7,339 nucleotides of DNA from Anaerolineae bacterium (GCA_020848665.1 JADLHR010000298.1:1-7339); one strand, 5' to 3'. Positions 1 through 7,339 are shown, numbered from the stretch's first letter. A program made the numbers and translations. Notes: generated by a model from the sequence alone, not told the origin.

Positions 1-3000
1 CCACCGAGCGGATCAGCCCGCCCAGCAGCAGATCGCTGGCACCCAACTCGATCTCCAGGAAATCGGCGGACATCTGCTGAACCAGCGCCACACTGTTGAT
101 CGCGCGCAGATAGGCGGCCAGCGGCTCCAGCACCAGCGCGAAGCGCCCCGCCTGCTCGACTTCCGGCTGCAAATAGCCGGGATCGGTGTCATCTACCAGC
201 CGCGCGATCACATCCGCGCGCGTCGGAGGGTCGGGGATAAATGGCGCGAACCGTGCGTTGAGGAACCCCGCCGGATCGGCAGGCAGCTCAGACGCCGGTG
301 CGACCCCGTACAGCAGCGCCAGGGACGGCAGCAGGTCGTCAGGCGCAATAACCGCGCCCAGCAGCCGGGTAGTAATCTCCCCGCGGGGGTCGGGCGCGGC
401 CTGGAAGCTGGCGCGGATACGCTGCAACCCGGCGCGAAGCTGCGTCAGGAAAACGGCGATCTGCGCTTCCGAGGGCGCGACGCGGCTGTTGGCGTCGAAC
501 TCGTGGCGCAGCAGATAGCCCAGCTCCGGCAGAGTGAACCCCGCCGCCCCGATCGTGTCCAGCACGTCGATCACGCGCAGCGCATCGTACAGGCTGGCGG
601 CGCTGAACGGATTCAGCCCGGTCAGATCGAGCAGGTCGAGCAGGTCGCGGACGCTGATTTCCAGCGCGCGCTTGAACGTGGCAACGCGATGCATCTCGCT
701 CAGGTTCGCCATGCTCAGCGCGCCGTCTGCCAGGCGGCGCTCGCGGATCAGCGCCAGCTCTTCGGCGGTGATGATCTGGAGCGCGGCCAGGATCGCGGCC
801 TCGTGGTCGTCAATCGCCGCGCCGCCGAGCGCACCCGGCTGGAACGGGGCCAGATCGTCCGGGCCGCCGACCGTCCGGTTGAGGAACAGCGAGGCGTAGT
901 ACGAGGGATGCTGACCGTCGTCGTCGTCGCCCAGGTAGGGGCGCGTGTCGAGGTTCGCTACCCAGCTCGCGATCACCGGCAGATCGACTTCCAGCCGCTC
1001 GCGCAGCGCATGGACAAACGACAGGTTGACCAGCGTCTGATCGTTCAGCGTGCCGCCGAGCGCGGTCAGCGCCACATCCAGCTCGTAGGCAGACCAGCCA
1101 AGCTTGCGGCGCAGACGCGTGAAGCGCTCAATCCGGTTGAGGTGCCCGGTCGTCAGCGCCTCGATGCGCGCTTCGGTCAGGTCGCAGGTCAATTCGGCGT
1201 CTTCGTCCTCGCCCACGACGTAATCGATCACCAGCGCGCCATCGCCATTGATGAAGCGCGTGTCGAGCATCTGACGCAGCTCCAGAAACGAGATGCGCGC
1301 CGTGTCGAGCAGCGTCCGCACGGTCTGCAGGCTGTTGAGCGGGACGTTGTTCCAGTGCGAGGCATGGAACGCGCCGTCCAGCAGAATGTCACGCTCCGCT
1401 TCGAGCAGGCCCAGGCGCTCGGTCGCGATCGGCAGCCAGGCGGCTACATTGCGATCTTCGGGCAGCGCCGGGTTGAAGTGATCCATAATGGCGTGGCGCG
1501 CCACATCAAGTGGTTGCAGATAGGCGCGCGCTTCCTCCGTCCACAGGCCGAACGGCAGCACCCAGGGATAGACGCGCGACTCCAGCGCGGTGTAGGCGCC
1601 GACGTTGACATGCTCCGGGTGGACGCGCAGATCGCCCGCCTCGCCCTCGGTCTGGTGCACGTCCGCCGCGCCCGCGATAAATCCTTCCAGCACCTCGTTG
1701 ACCAGGTCCACGTAGGGCAGTGTGGTGTGGGTGTTGTGGCAGTTCAGCTCGACGTTGCCGATGTCGGCGCGGCGCGCGGCCAGCTCGTCGAGCGCCCCGC
1801 GATCGCGCAGGAACTTGAGCAGCGTGACCAGGTATGCCGCCGGGCTGAAAACCGAGCGGCAGTGCTCACACGCGCAGAAGTCGGCGCTGCCGAACAACCC
1901 TTCCCAGGTGGCGAAATCCATCGCCAGCTCTGGCCCCAGAATCTCCCCGACCTCGCCCAGCACGCCGGGGATGTTCATATCCGGCAGCACAGCCATCGGC
2001 ACGTTGTTGAACTGCGCGCCGTATTTGGCGAACAGCGTGGTCGTCAGCGCGGTTTTCTGCGCGGCGCTGTCGAAGACGGCGTGCGCCTGCGTCTCACCCA
2101 GCGTCTCGCCAAAGGTCTGCATAAAGCGGCGCTCGCCCATCGTCTTGATCGCGTAAGCCGAATCGACCCCCTTCGCCAGCAGGGGGCGCATGGTCTCGTA
2201 ACGCTCGAAGCGCGGCGCCAGCGCGAAGACACGCTGCACACGCTCTACCGCCGCCTGCTGCGCGGGATCAATGTCCACATCGTGCGATTGCACATAGCGG
2301 CGTACGCTCGTCTCGCGGATCTCGTAATCGGGCGCGTGATCGAGAAACGCGCGAACCTGCGTCGCGCCCTCAAAGTCATCTTCGCCCAGCCGGGCCGCGA
2401 TTGTAGCGGTCGGATAGGTGTCTTCAACGACGCGCGCCATCGTGCGGGCGTAGGCTTCGACGGGTTTTTCCGCGCCGCTCACCGGGATGCCCGCCGGGAT
2501 GACCGGCGTGCCGTCCGAGCCAACCGCTCCGTCGATCAGGCTCAGCCACTCACCCTGATCGAGTCCAACCAGCCCGCGCAGCGGGTCGCCAGCGTTCCCG
2601 GCGTCGCGCAGGCGTTGGTGCAGCTCGGCCATCAGCGGGGCGTTGTTGAAGGTCAGCATCCCAAGCTGCGCCGCCAGCCGGACCGAGCGCACCGCCTGCT
2701 CATCAAACGCCGGGTCGGCCTCGAGCCGTTTCCAGAACTCCCGGCCCGGCGCGTCGTGTGTCTGGACAATCTGTGTGAAGGCGCGCTGCTGGCTGTCGCT
2801 CAGCCCCGCGAGATTAACAAACGCCCCCAGCGAGGGCGTGCCGTTGCTCAGCGCGGGCTGCTTTATCAGGTCGTCGATCGCCTCGGCGTTGAGCCGTGCG
2901 ACGAGCTTGGCGACAGCCTCCGGCTTTTCCGCCAGCGTCGAGTCGATAGCCCCGGCACGCGAAGCGGTGGTCAGCGCCTCGGCCAGCAGCGCGTTGTCCT

Positions 3001-3805
3001 GCGCGACCAGAGCGGGCTTATTGACCGGCAAATTGGCGCGAAACAGCCCGTAGTACACCTCCGCCGAAACGCGGCCCTGGGCGGCGAAGCGCCGCGCCTG
3101 GACGTAATGCGTCACGCGCAGCGGCGACAACCCGGTTTTCCCAGCCAGCAGCGCCAGCGAGTCGCGGTCGAGCGCGTTCAGATCGACATCGACCAACAGT
3201 GGATCAAGCTGCTGCCCGATCTGCGCAAACTCGCTGGGCGGCGGGTAAAGCGGGCTGCTGACGATCAGATCGACGGTGCGCTCACCCTCCGCGCCGAGAA
3301 TGAGCGGTGAGCGCGTGATGACTTCCTCACCGTCAGGCGCTAGCACCTGCATCAGCAGGTCGATGCCATCGGCGTCCACGCGCGGCACGCGGATTTCGTA
3401 CAGCCCTCCTTCGTCAGACTGCGCCTGTCCCAACAGGCGGTCAGCCCGTCCAAGCAGGGCCTTTTCCAGCGCCTGCACGCGCGCGCCAGGAATCGGCGTG
3501 CCATCTGCCTGCGTCACGCGTCCGCGCACCGCCAGCCCCCGCCCAGCGCCTGGCTCGTCGGGCCGGGGACCGAACGGGTCGCGCTCCAGGACTTCGCTCA
3601 GCCGGGCGAAGGTGCGCCGATCCAGCACGCCCGACACCGGCAGGTTGTGCTCGGACTGGAACGCGCGCAGCGCGAACGCGGTGCTGCGGCCGAACTCACC
3701 TGCGGCATCCTCCGGCGCAAACCCGGCGGACCTGAGCGCCTCTTGCAGCAGGCGCACGTCGCGCCCACGCATCTCGATCTTGAGTTCACGGCGTAGTGGT
3801 GACAT
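1..3805 (-). CDS. Tc toxin subunit A-like protein (TcA/VRP1 family) with N-terminal peptidoglycan-binding-like domain; 3' end outside window
   Basis: This frame is open from ATG 3805-3803 to the left edge: 1268 complete codons, no stop. I chose this start because AGGAG lies 9 bases upstream; an in-frame ATG at codon 12 lacks such a site and would cut into the first domain. Residues about 10-74 read as a PG_binding_1-like module (RDVRLLQEALRSAGF, then AFQSEHNLPVSGVLD). Residues about 90-183 resemble a carboxypeptidase-regulatory/transthyretin-like beta domain (VRGRVTQADGTPIPGARV). Residues about 190-630 look helical. Residues about 640-705 carry the VRP1/TcA signature: FCACEHCRSVFSPAAYLV, then LNCHNTHTTLPYVDLVNE. 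Later segments such as RLRRKLGWSAYELDVAL (about 890) and GFTLPELGYLLRHE (about 1090) are also TcA-like. No signal peptide is visible, which is normal for TcA. Known family members form the pentameric receptor-binding pore that delivers TcB-TcC cargo; that role here is inferred. The neuraminidase-like, pore and TcB-binding regions are not seen. The gene lies 40 bases downstream of the RHS gene, so co-transcription is likely. Confidence 0.88.
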   Translation of the reverse strand, partial: MSPLRRELKIEMRGRDVRLLQEALRSAGFAPEDAAGEFGRSTAFALRAFQSEHNLPVSGVLDRRTFARLSEVLERDPFGPRPDEPGAGRGLAVRGRVTQADGTPIPGARVQALEKALLGRADRLLGQAQSDEGGLYEIRVPRVDADGIDLLMQVLAPDGEEVITRSPLILGAEGERTVDLIVSSPLYPPPSEFAQIGQQLDPLLVDVDLNALDRDSLALLAGKTGLSPLRVTHYVQARRFAAQGRVSAEVYYGLFRANLPVNKPALVAQDNALLAEALTTASRAGAIDSTLAEKPEAVAKLVARLNAEAIDDLIKQPALSNGTPSLGAFVNLAGLSDSQQRAFTQIVQTHDAPGREFWKRLEADPAFDEQAVRSVRLAAQLGMLTFNNAPLMAELHQRLRDAGNAGDPLRGLVGLDQGEWLSLIDGAVGSDGTPVIPAGIPVSGAEKPVEAYARTMARVVEDTYPTATIAARLGEDDFEGATQVRAFLDHAPDYEIRETSVRRYVQSHDVDIDPAQQAAVERVQRVFALAPRFERYETMRPLLAKGVDSAYAIKTMGERRFMQTFGETLGETQAHAVFDSAAQKTALTTTLFAKYGAQFNNVPMAVLPDMNIPGVLGEVGEILGPELAMDFATWEGLFGSADFCACEHCRSVFSPAAYLVTLLKFLRDRGALDELAARRADIGNVELNCHNTHTTLPYVDLVNEVLEGFIAGAADVHQTEGEAGDLRVHPEHVNVGAYTALESRVYPWVLPFGLWTEEARAYLQPLDVARHAIMDHFNPALPEDRNVAAWLPIATERLGLLEAERDILLDGAFHASHWNNVPLNSLQTVRTLLDTARISFLELRQMLDTRFINGDGALVIDYVVGEDEDAELTCDLTEARIEALTTGHLNRIERFTRLRRKLGWSAYELDVALTALGGTLNDQTLVNLSFVHALRERLEVDLPVIASWVANLDTRPYLGDDDDGQHPSYYASLFLNRTVGGPDDLAPFQPGALGGAAIDDHEAAILAALQIITAEELALIRERRLADGALSMANLSEMHRVATFKRALEISVRDLLDLLDLTGLNPFSAASLYDALRVIDVLDTIGAAGFTLPELGYLLRHEFDANSRVAPSEAQIAVFLTQLRAGLQRIRASFQAAPDPRGEITTRLLGAVIAPDDLLPSLALLYGVAPASELPADPAGFLNARFAPFIPDPPTRADVIARLVDDTDPGYLQPEVEQAGRFALVLEPLAAYLRAINSVALVQQMSADFLEIELGASDLLLGGLIRSV

Positions 3806-3814
3806 GGTCCCTTG

Positions 3815-3819
3815 CTCCT
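3815..3819 (-). promoter_or_regulatory. Shine-Dalgarno site of the TcA-like gene
   Basis: On the minus strand the bases before the ATG read CAGGAGCAAGGGACC. AGGAG lies 9 bases before the start codon, and a weaker GGGA lies closer. This fixes the start at 3805. The 40-base gap between the two genes (3806-3845) shows no -10/-35 pair and no hairpin with a T-run. Translation of the TcA-like gene therefore probably uses the same transcript as the RHS gene. Confidence 0.7.
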
Positions 3820-3845
3820 GAAAGCTGGCGCCCGGTGGCGGCACG

Positions 3846-6800
3846 CTAATGCAAGCTGAACGGTAAGGTCAGGTGCGCCCCGACGGCGGGGCCGGTCGTC
3901 TGAGGGATCAGGCCGACACTGAAGATCGTCAGCCGGTTTCCCGAGTAACGGAAGTACGAGTAGCCCAGCGCGGGGCCGGAAGGCAGCTTCGGATCATCCG
4001 GCAACTGAAACATATCGCGCGCGATCGGCGACACGGGCGACGGATCGGGTCCGGTGTCGATGCCGGGCACATAGGTCAGGCCAAAGACGTGCGCCGACGC
4101 GCTCAGCCCTGCGTCCGAAGTGAGCAAGAACTGCCCGGTGGCGTAGGTCAGCGGCGGGATGTAGCCCGACACGGTGCCGCCGAAGCGGTACGTGCCGCTC
4201 GTGAAGTCCACTGTGCCGCTCGCTGCCAGCCGCAGCGAGGGCACGCCAAACAGCGTCAGGCGCCCGCTCGCCGCAATATCCACACCGCTCTCGCGCAGTT
4301 GGCCGGTCGCGCTGAGATTGAGCCGCGCCAGGTTAAGCGCCGCCAGCTCGCTGCGCAACTGGAGACGGCCCCCTTCCAGCAACTCAGCCCGGCCACTGAG
4401 CGTGCCGAATGTGAAGCCCGGCGCCTGGACTGCGCCGGAGAAGCGCACGTCGCCGGTCGCCTGACTGAGCGACGAGCGCAGCGTCGAGCCGATGTCGCTG
4501 AACGCAATCCGGCCCGGAATGGGCGCCTCGAACTGCCCGCGCGCCAGCACGCTTCCCCAGATGCCTTCCCCGACCCGGCCAGCTACCCCGAACAACTGGC
4601 CGGTCGCGGTCGCGCGGCGCGCTTCGGTATCCAGGCGCAGCACGGCGCCCGCCTCGGCGCGGACCGGCGTTCCGCGCTCTTGCGGTTCGCTGGCGCGCTC
4701 GACCTGCTCGCGCGGGCTGGGGAAGCGATCGTTGGGATCGGTCCCGCGCCCGGTGTCGGCGCCCAGGCGCAGATTCGCGTCCAGTTCAAGCCGCGCTCCG
4801 ATGATCAGGCTGCCAGTGGCCGAGCGCGACGGACTCAGCAAGTTCTGGAACTGGACGCTGCCCGACACCGGGATGATGTCGGTCCGCAGGCGAATGTCCG
4901 TCAGGCGCAGCGGGCCAAGCTCCACATCGTCATCGGTCTGCATCCCGCCCCGGTCAGAGCCGCGCACGGGGTTATCGCGCGCGTAGCGGTACAGGTTGAC
5001 GCCGTCCACCAGCCCGGCAGGGTCGGGCGCGGTCCAGCGGCCCAGCCAGGGCGCGTAGTAGCGCGCGCCCATCGCGTACAGGCAGGTCACGTCGTCCTGC
5101 TCGCGGCCCGCGTAGCGGTAACGCTTGCGCTGGACTTCGGCCAGCGTGCGCCCGGCCTGGTACGAGGTCGCGCCGTAGGGATAGTATTCCTCGTAGCTGA
5201 TCACCGCCGCCGCGTGATCCAGCTCCAGCGCCGCCGAAAGCTGGTGGTTGCCGTGCTGGTAGCGGTGCAGCGTCTCTGGGACGGTGCCGGGCGCGTCGGC
5301 ATCGAGCGTCTTGGTCTCGACCAGCGCGATCAAGCGCCGGTCGTCCAGGATCGGGAGTGTCTCGCGTTCCAGGCGCCGCGCGCCGGACGCGATCACGGTG
5401 CGGCGGAACAGCTCCAGCCCGCCGAGGTACAGCCGCTCCTCGCGCAGCCCGCCGCGCTCGACAACGGCGCGGACGCGCTGGCCCTGCGCGTCGTAGACGA
5501 AATACGCCTCGCTCGTGCCGCGCCGGACATGCCGCAAGCGGTCGTTGAAGTCCCACTCGCTCAGGTTGAGGTGCGGCAGCGACAGGTTGCCGTGCGCGTC
5601 GTGCGCGTAGCTGAACGTCGCGCCGCCAACCGTCACCTCGTCAAGCCGGTTGCTGCCTGGCTCGTAGGTATAGGTCTGCGTCCACTGTTGCAGGAAGGCT
5701 CCGTTCCCGGCGCTGTGCACGATCTCCAGCAGGTTGCCCACGTCATCATAGGTATACTGCTGCCGGTAGCGGCGCAGCGCGTTGGCGTCACCGGGGTGCG
5801 GCAGGTGGCGGCGGAAGGTGTCGCATGGGTCGGGCGGCTGGTTCTGGCCGATATGCTCGCGGCCCTCGGCGCGCGTCAGGCGGTACAGCGCGTCGTACTC
5901 ATATCGCTGCGCCGGTGCGACTGCCGCGCCGTTAAAGTAGACGGTCTGCTGAGCGTCGTCGCGCACGGTTGTGATGTTGCCCGCCGGGTCGTAGGTGTAG
6001 CGCAGGCGCTGCAAGTCTTCCGTTCCGCCACCTTGCGGGCGCGTAGTGCGTAGCTCGGTCAGGCGCAGCGTCAGCGGATCATAGGCGTAGGTCGTGATCG
6101 CGCCGTTGCCATAGGCGATCCGCGTCCGGCTGCCGCGCGCGTCGTAATCGACATCGCTGACGAAGCGCGTCGTCGCGCCCGCGCCGCGCAGGCGCACGTC
6201 AACCGTTTCGAGCAGCCCGGCCTCGTTATACGCAGGCGTGATCACGCTGGCGGGCAGCGCCGCGTGATGCGGCGTGCGCAGCTCGACCGGGCGGTTGAAC
6301 GCGTCGTACGTAGTGCGCGTCTCGTACGTCTCATCCTCAAGCAGCGCCAGCGGATCAGCGACATCCCAATCGATCAGGCCGGTATAGTCCGACGCCAGCC
6401 GCCGGGTCGTGTGCAGCAGGTTGCCCTTGAAGTCGTACTGCTCGTTCGTGACCCGCCCCGCCTGGTCGAAGACGCGGTAGACGCGGCCCAGCAGGTTGCG
6501 CGCCACGCGGTCGGCGGGCGCCTCGGCGGAGTCACCATAAATCGTGCGTGCAACCAGCGCCTCGGCGGCGCCATTCACGCTCAGCCAGCGGCGAGTCGGG
6601 CGCTGGAGCGCGTCGAATTCAAGGCGCAGGCGGTGATCGCGGCTGTCCCACGAGACGAACGTATTCCCGGCGGCGTTCGGAAGCTGGCGGCGCGCGCCAC
6701 CGTCCATGCTGACCTGGCGCGCACGCAGTCCGCCGAGGCTGTAGGTGTAGGCCATCACGGTATTATCGCGCGCGTCGATCACGGCGAGCTGGTTGCCCTC

Positions 6801-7339
6801 GATGTCGAGCACGGTGCGCGTCGCGATCGACCCTGCCCCGGCGTCGGCGACGGTGTAGACCACCCGGCCCAGCGCGTCCAGGTGCTCGACCAGCGGCGTG
6901 CCGGCGTGCCGGGCGGCGAGCCAGGCCGCGCGCCGGGCGGGATCGGCTGGCTCAGGATCGGCGCCGGGATCAGGGCTGCCGAGCGCGGCGTACCATGCGC
7001 TCTCGCGGACGGTGTCGTTGCGGTCATAACGAGCTGCCATCCAGGGCGAAAACTCGACGCGCTCGACCGTGCCGTCCGGCAGATCGACGCGCACCAGCCG
7101 CCCCAGCGGGTCGTACTGGCGCTCGTCGCTGACGCCCACTTCGATCAGCGCCCGCTCGCTCTCATAAGCAGGCGTGACGCTAAAATACGGCTCGAACTGC
7201 CTGACCACGCTACCCCGGTTGTTGAGGACGGTCCGCCCGCTGCCAACCCAGCGCAGCGCGGGCGAGGTATCGACCTCGATCACCTGCCCGCCCGCGTCAA
7301 GCGTCCGCGCGAGGCCCGGCTCGGCCTGGCGCTTGGTCA
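3846..7339 (-). CDS. Fused TcB/TcC-like RHS (YD-repeat) toxin protein, C-terminal part; 5' end outside window
   Basis: The frame stays open from the right edge to TAG at 3848-3846, so the true start is upstream of the window. A GTG at 7283 (residue 1 in my numbering) is only the first internal start codon: codons before it already encode family-like sequence (KRQAEPG). Residues 8-35 (ALRWVGSGRTVLNNRG, then FEPYFS) resemble the region where TcB passes into TcC. Residues 57-605 hold about 15 YD/RHS repeats. Residues 722-781 are the RHS-associated core and a putative Asp autoprotease. Residues 782-1145 are a variable C-terminal cargo. SpvB and TcdB mid-domains are expected upstream but are not visible. 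In known TcB-TcC proteins this shell encloses the cleaved cargo before it passes through the TcA channel. The unbroken frame suggests a natural B-C fusion. An ordinary RHS polymorphic toxin is the main alternative, but the adjacent TcA-like gene argues for Tc. Confidence 0.87.
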   Translation of the reverse strand, partial: TKRQAEPGLARTLDAGGQVIEVDTSPALRWVGSGRTVLNNRGSVVRQFEPYFSVTPAYESERALIEVGVSDERQYDPLGRLVRVDLPDGTVERVEFSPWMAARYDRNDTVRESAWYAALGSPDPGADPEPADPARRAAWLAARHAGTPLVEHLDALGRVVYTVADAGAGSIATRTVLDIEGNQLAVIDARDNTVMAYTYSLGGLRARQVSMDGGARRQLPNAAGNTFVSWDSRDHRLRLEFDALQRPTRRWLSVNGAAEALVARTIYGDSAEAPADRVARNLLGRVYRVFDQAGRVTNEQYDFKGNLLHTTRRLASDYTGLIDWDVADPLALLEDETYETRTTYDAFNRPVELRTPHHAALPASVITPAYNEAGLLETVDVRLRGAGATTRFVSDVDYDARGSRTRIAYGNGAITTYAYDPLTLRLTELRTTRPQGGGTEDLQRLRYTYDPAGNITTVRDDAQQTVYFNGAAVAPAQRYEYDALYRLTRAEGREHIGQNQPPDPCDTFRRHLPHPGDANALRRYRQQYTYDDVGNLLEIVHSAGNGAFLQQWTQTYTYEPGSNRLDEVTVGGATFSYAHDAHGNLSLPHLNLSEWDFNDRLRHVRRGTSEAYFVYDAQGQRVRAVVERGGLREERLYLGGLELFRRTVIASGARRLERETLPILDDRRLIALVETKTLDADAPGTVPETLHRYQHGNHQLSAALELDHAAAVISYEEYYPYGATSYQAGRTLAEVQRKRYRYAGREQDDVTCLYAMGARYYAPWLGRWTAPDPAGLVDGVNLYRYARDNPVRGSDRGGMQTDDDVELGPLRLTDIRLRTDIIPVSGSVQFQNLLSPSRSATGSLIIGARLELDANLRLGADTGRGTDPNDRFPSPREQVERASEPQERGTPVRAEAGAVLRLDTEARRATATGQLFGVAGRVGEGIWGSVLARGQFEAPIPGRIAFSDIGSTLRSSLSQATGDVRFSGAVQAPGFTFGTLSGRAELLEGGRLQLRSELAALNLARLNLSATGQLRESGVDIAASGRLTLFGVPSLRLAASGTVDFTSGTYRFGGTVSGYIPPLTYATGQFLLTSDAGLSASAHVFGLTYVPGIDTGPDPSPVSPIARDMFQLPDDPKLPSGPALGYSYFRYSGNRLTIFSVGLIPQTTGPAVGAHLTLPFSLH
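3849..4940 (-). other. C-terminal variable cargo domain of the TcB/TcC-like protein, function unknown
   Basis: This covers 364 residues after the predicted self-cleavage point. I recognise no ADP-ribosyltransferase, deaminase, nuclease, glycosyltransferase or protease motif. Segments alternate hydrophobic and polar residues as in beta strands (GSLIIGARLELDANLRLG, SGRLTLFGVPSLRLAASG, GTVDFTSGTYRFGGTVSG). The motif ATG[S/Q/D]-hydrophobic starts at residues 822, 893, 942, 992 and 1048. A charged, probably flexible stretch lies at about 842-872 (PSPREQVERASEPQERG) and a Pro/Asp-rich one at 1074-1104 (DTGPDPSPVSP). The protein ends in another strand-rich stretch (YFRYSGNRLTIFSVGLI, then VGAHLTLPF). 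There is no cysteine and only one lysine (K1099), although lysine is scarce through the whole protein. It could be a beta-barrel, beta-groove or adhesin-like fold. At about 38 kDa it is large beside the roughly 30 kDa cargo of well-studied TcC proteins. Confidence 0.6.
4941..5120 (-). other. RHS-associated core with putative self-cleaving aspartyl protease motif
   Basis: Residues 722-781 read YRYAGREQ, then GARYYAPWLGRW, then DPAGLVDGVNLYRYARDNP, then SDRGGM. This is the conserved C-terminal end of RHS cores and of TcC. In characterised TcC proteins conserved aspartates here catalyse cleavage just after the D-x-x-G-(L/M) end, releasing the cargo inside the shell. The candidate aspartates are D754, D760 and D777, and the predicted cut is beside M781. 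The usual DPxG form of the last element is D-R-G-G here; the Asp and final Gly are kept. Cleavage is inferred from the motif. Confidence 0.75.
5470..7115 (-). repeat. YD/RHS peptide-repeat array inside the TcB/TcC-like gene
   Basis: Degenerate repeats of about 20 or more residues are centred on Y/F-D-x-x-G-x-x. The first is YDPLGRLVRVDLPDG at residue 57. Examples that follow are FDQAGRVTNEQYDFKGNLL, TTYDAFNRPVELRTP, YTYDPAGNITTVRD, YEYDALYRLTRAEG, YTYDDVGNLLEIVH and, last, YFVYDAQGQRVRAVVE near residue 595-610. In solved TcB-TcC structures such repeats form the spiralling beta-sheet wall of the hollow cocoon. At DNA level the units have diverged, with only short recurring gtcgta (Tyr-Asp) cores, so this is an old protein repeat rather than a recent tandem duplication. 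Confidence 0.9.

Noticed and set aside
1799..1806. GCGATCGC octamer, the HIP1 site typical of many cyanobacteria
   Set aside because: I noticed only one clear copy in over 7 kb, which is not an enrichment and gives no taxonomic support.
503..3310. A 935-codon plus-strand open frame across the TcA-like gene
   Set aside because: It is in exact antisense register with the TcA-like frame and exists because that gene uses no TTA, CTA or TCA codon across the stretch. Its translation is a low-complexity Arg/Gln/Ala-rich string with no recognisable domain, while the minus strand gives clear TcA sequence.
3806..3845. A possible terminator or separate promoter between the two genes
   Set aside because: The 40 bases contain only short GC-rich self-complementarity (GGCGCC) with no T-run, and no convincing promoter boxes. 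Only the ribosome-binding site is supported.
3849..4940. Lysine-poor cargo as an adaptation against ubiquitination in a eukaryotic host
   Set aside because: Lysine is equally scarce in the rest of the protein, so high-GC codon bias (Arg replacing Lys) explains it.
4972..5556. A 194-codon minus-strand frame inside the RHS gene
   Set aside because: It is an out-of-frame shadow of the conserved RHS core, very Arg/Ala/Pro-rich and without a ribosome-binding site. The overlapping frame carries the family motifs.
3873..6053. A 726-codon plus-strand open frame across the RHS gene
   Set aside because: It has the same cause: exact antisense register with the YD-repeat frame and Arg/Ala/Gln-rich product. 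The minus strand encodes unmistakable RHS repeats.
7281..7283. GTG at 7283 as the start of the RHS gene
   Set aside because: The frame continues open to the window edge, and the codons before the GTG already encode family-like sequence, so the gene starts outside the window.

Overview
The window holds two very large, co-oriented minus-strand genes, and both run off the ends. Together they look like the core of a Tc (toxin complex) locus, the ABC-type toxins best known from Photorhabdus, Xenorhabdus and Yersinia. Reading in the direction of transcription (right to left), the first is the 3' part of a gene for a fused TcB/TcC-like RHS (YD-repeat) protein (7339 down to 3846, stop TAG, 5' end missing). 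After a 40-base gap carrying an AGGAG ribosome-binding site comes the 5' part of a gene for a TcA-like subunit (ATG at 3805, open to base 1, 3' end missing). There is almost no non-coding DNA, and no RNA gene, mobile element, CRISPR array or terminator was seen.

In the BC-like protein the visible order is: the end of a TcB-like region, about 15 YD/RHS repeats (the shell or cocoon), the RHS-associated core ending in an Asp-rich autoprotease-like motif (D754, D760, D777, predicted cut beside M781), and a 364-residue C-terminal cargo. That cargo is the least explained part of the window. It matches no toxin fold I recognise, contains no cysteine, and is built from alternating beta-strand-like segments with an ATG-x-hydrophobic motif recurring five times at roughly 50-70 residue spacing. 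In the TcA-like protein the order is: an N-terminal peptidoglycan-binding-like domain, a transthyretin/carboxypeptidase-regulatory-like beta domain, a long helical region, the VRP1-type signature with a C-x-C-x-x-C cluster, and further TcA-like helical sequence. The neuraminidase-like, pore-forming and TcB-binding regions expected in a TcA lie mostly or wholly beyond the left edge.

By analogy with characterised Tc toxins, the TcA-like protein would form the pentameric receptor-binding translocation channel. The BC-like protein would be the cocoon that cuts itself, holds the cargo unfolded and passes it through the channel. The DNA is GC-rich (by eye about 65%) and strongly avoids TTA, CTA and TCA codons, which leaves long spurious antisense reading frames. 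This fits a high-GC environmental bacterium (for example Chloroflexota, Myxococcota or Actinomycetota), but nothing here fixes the taxon.
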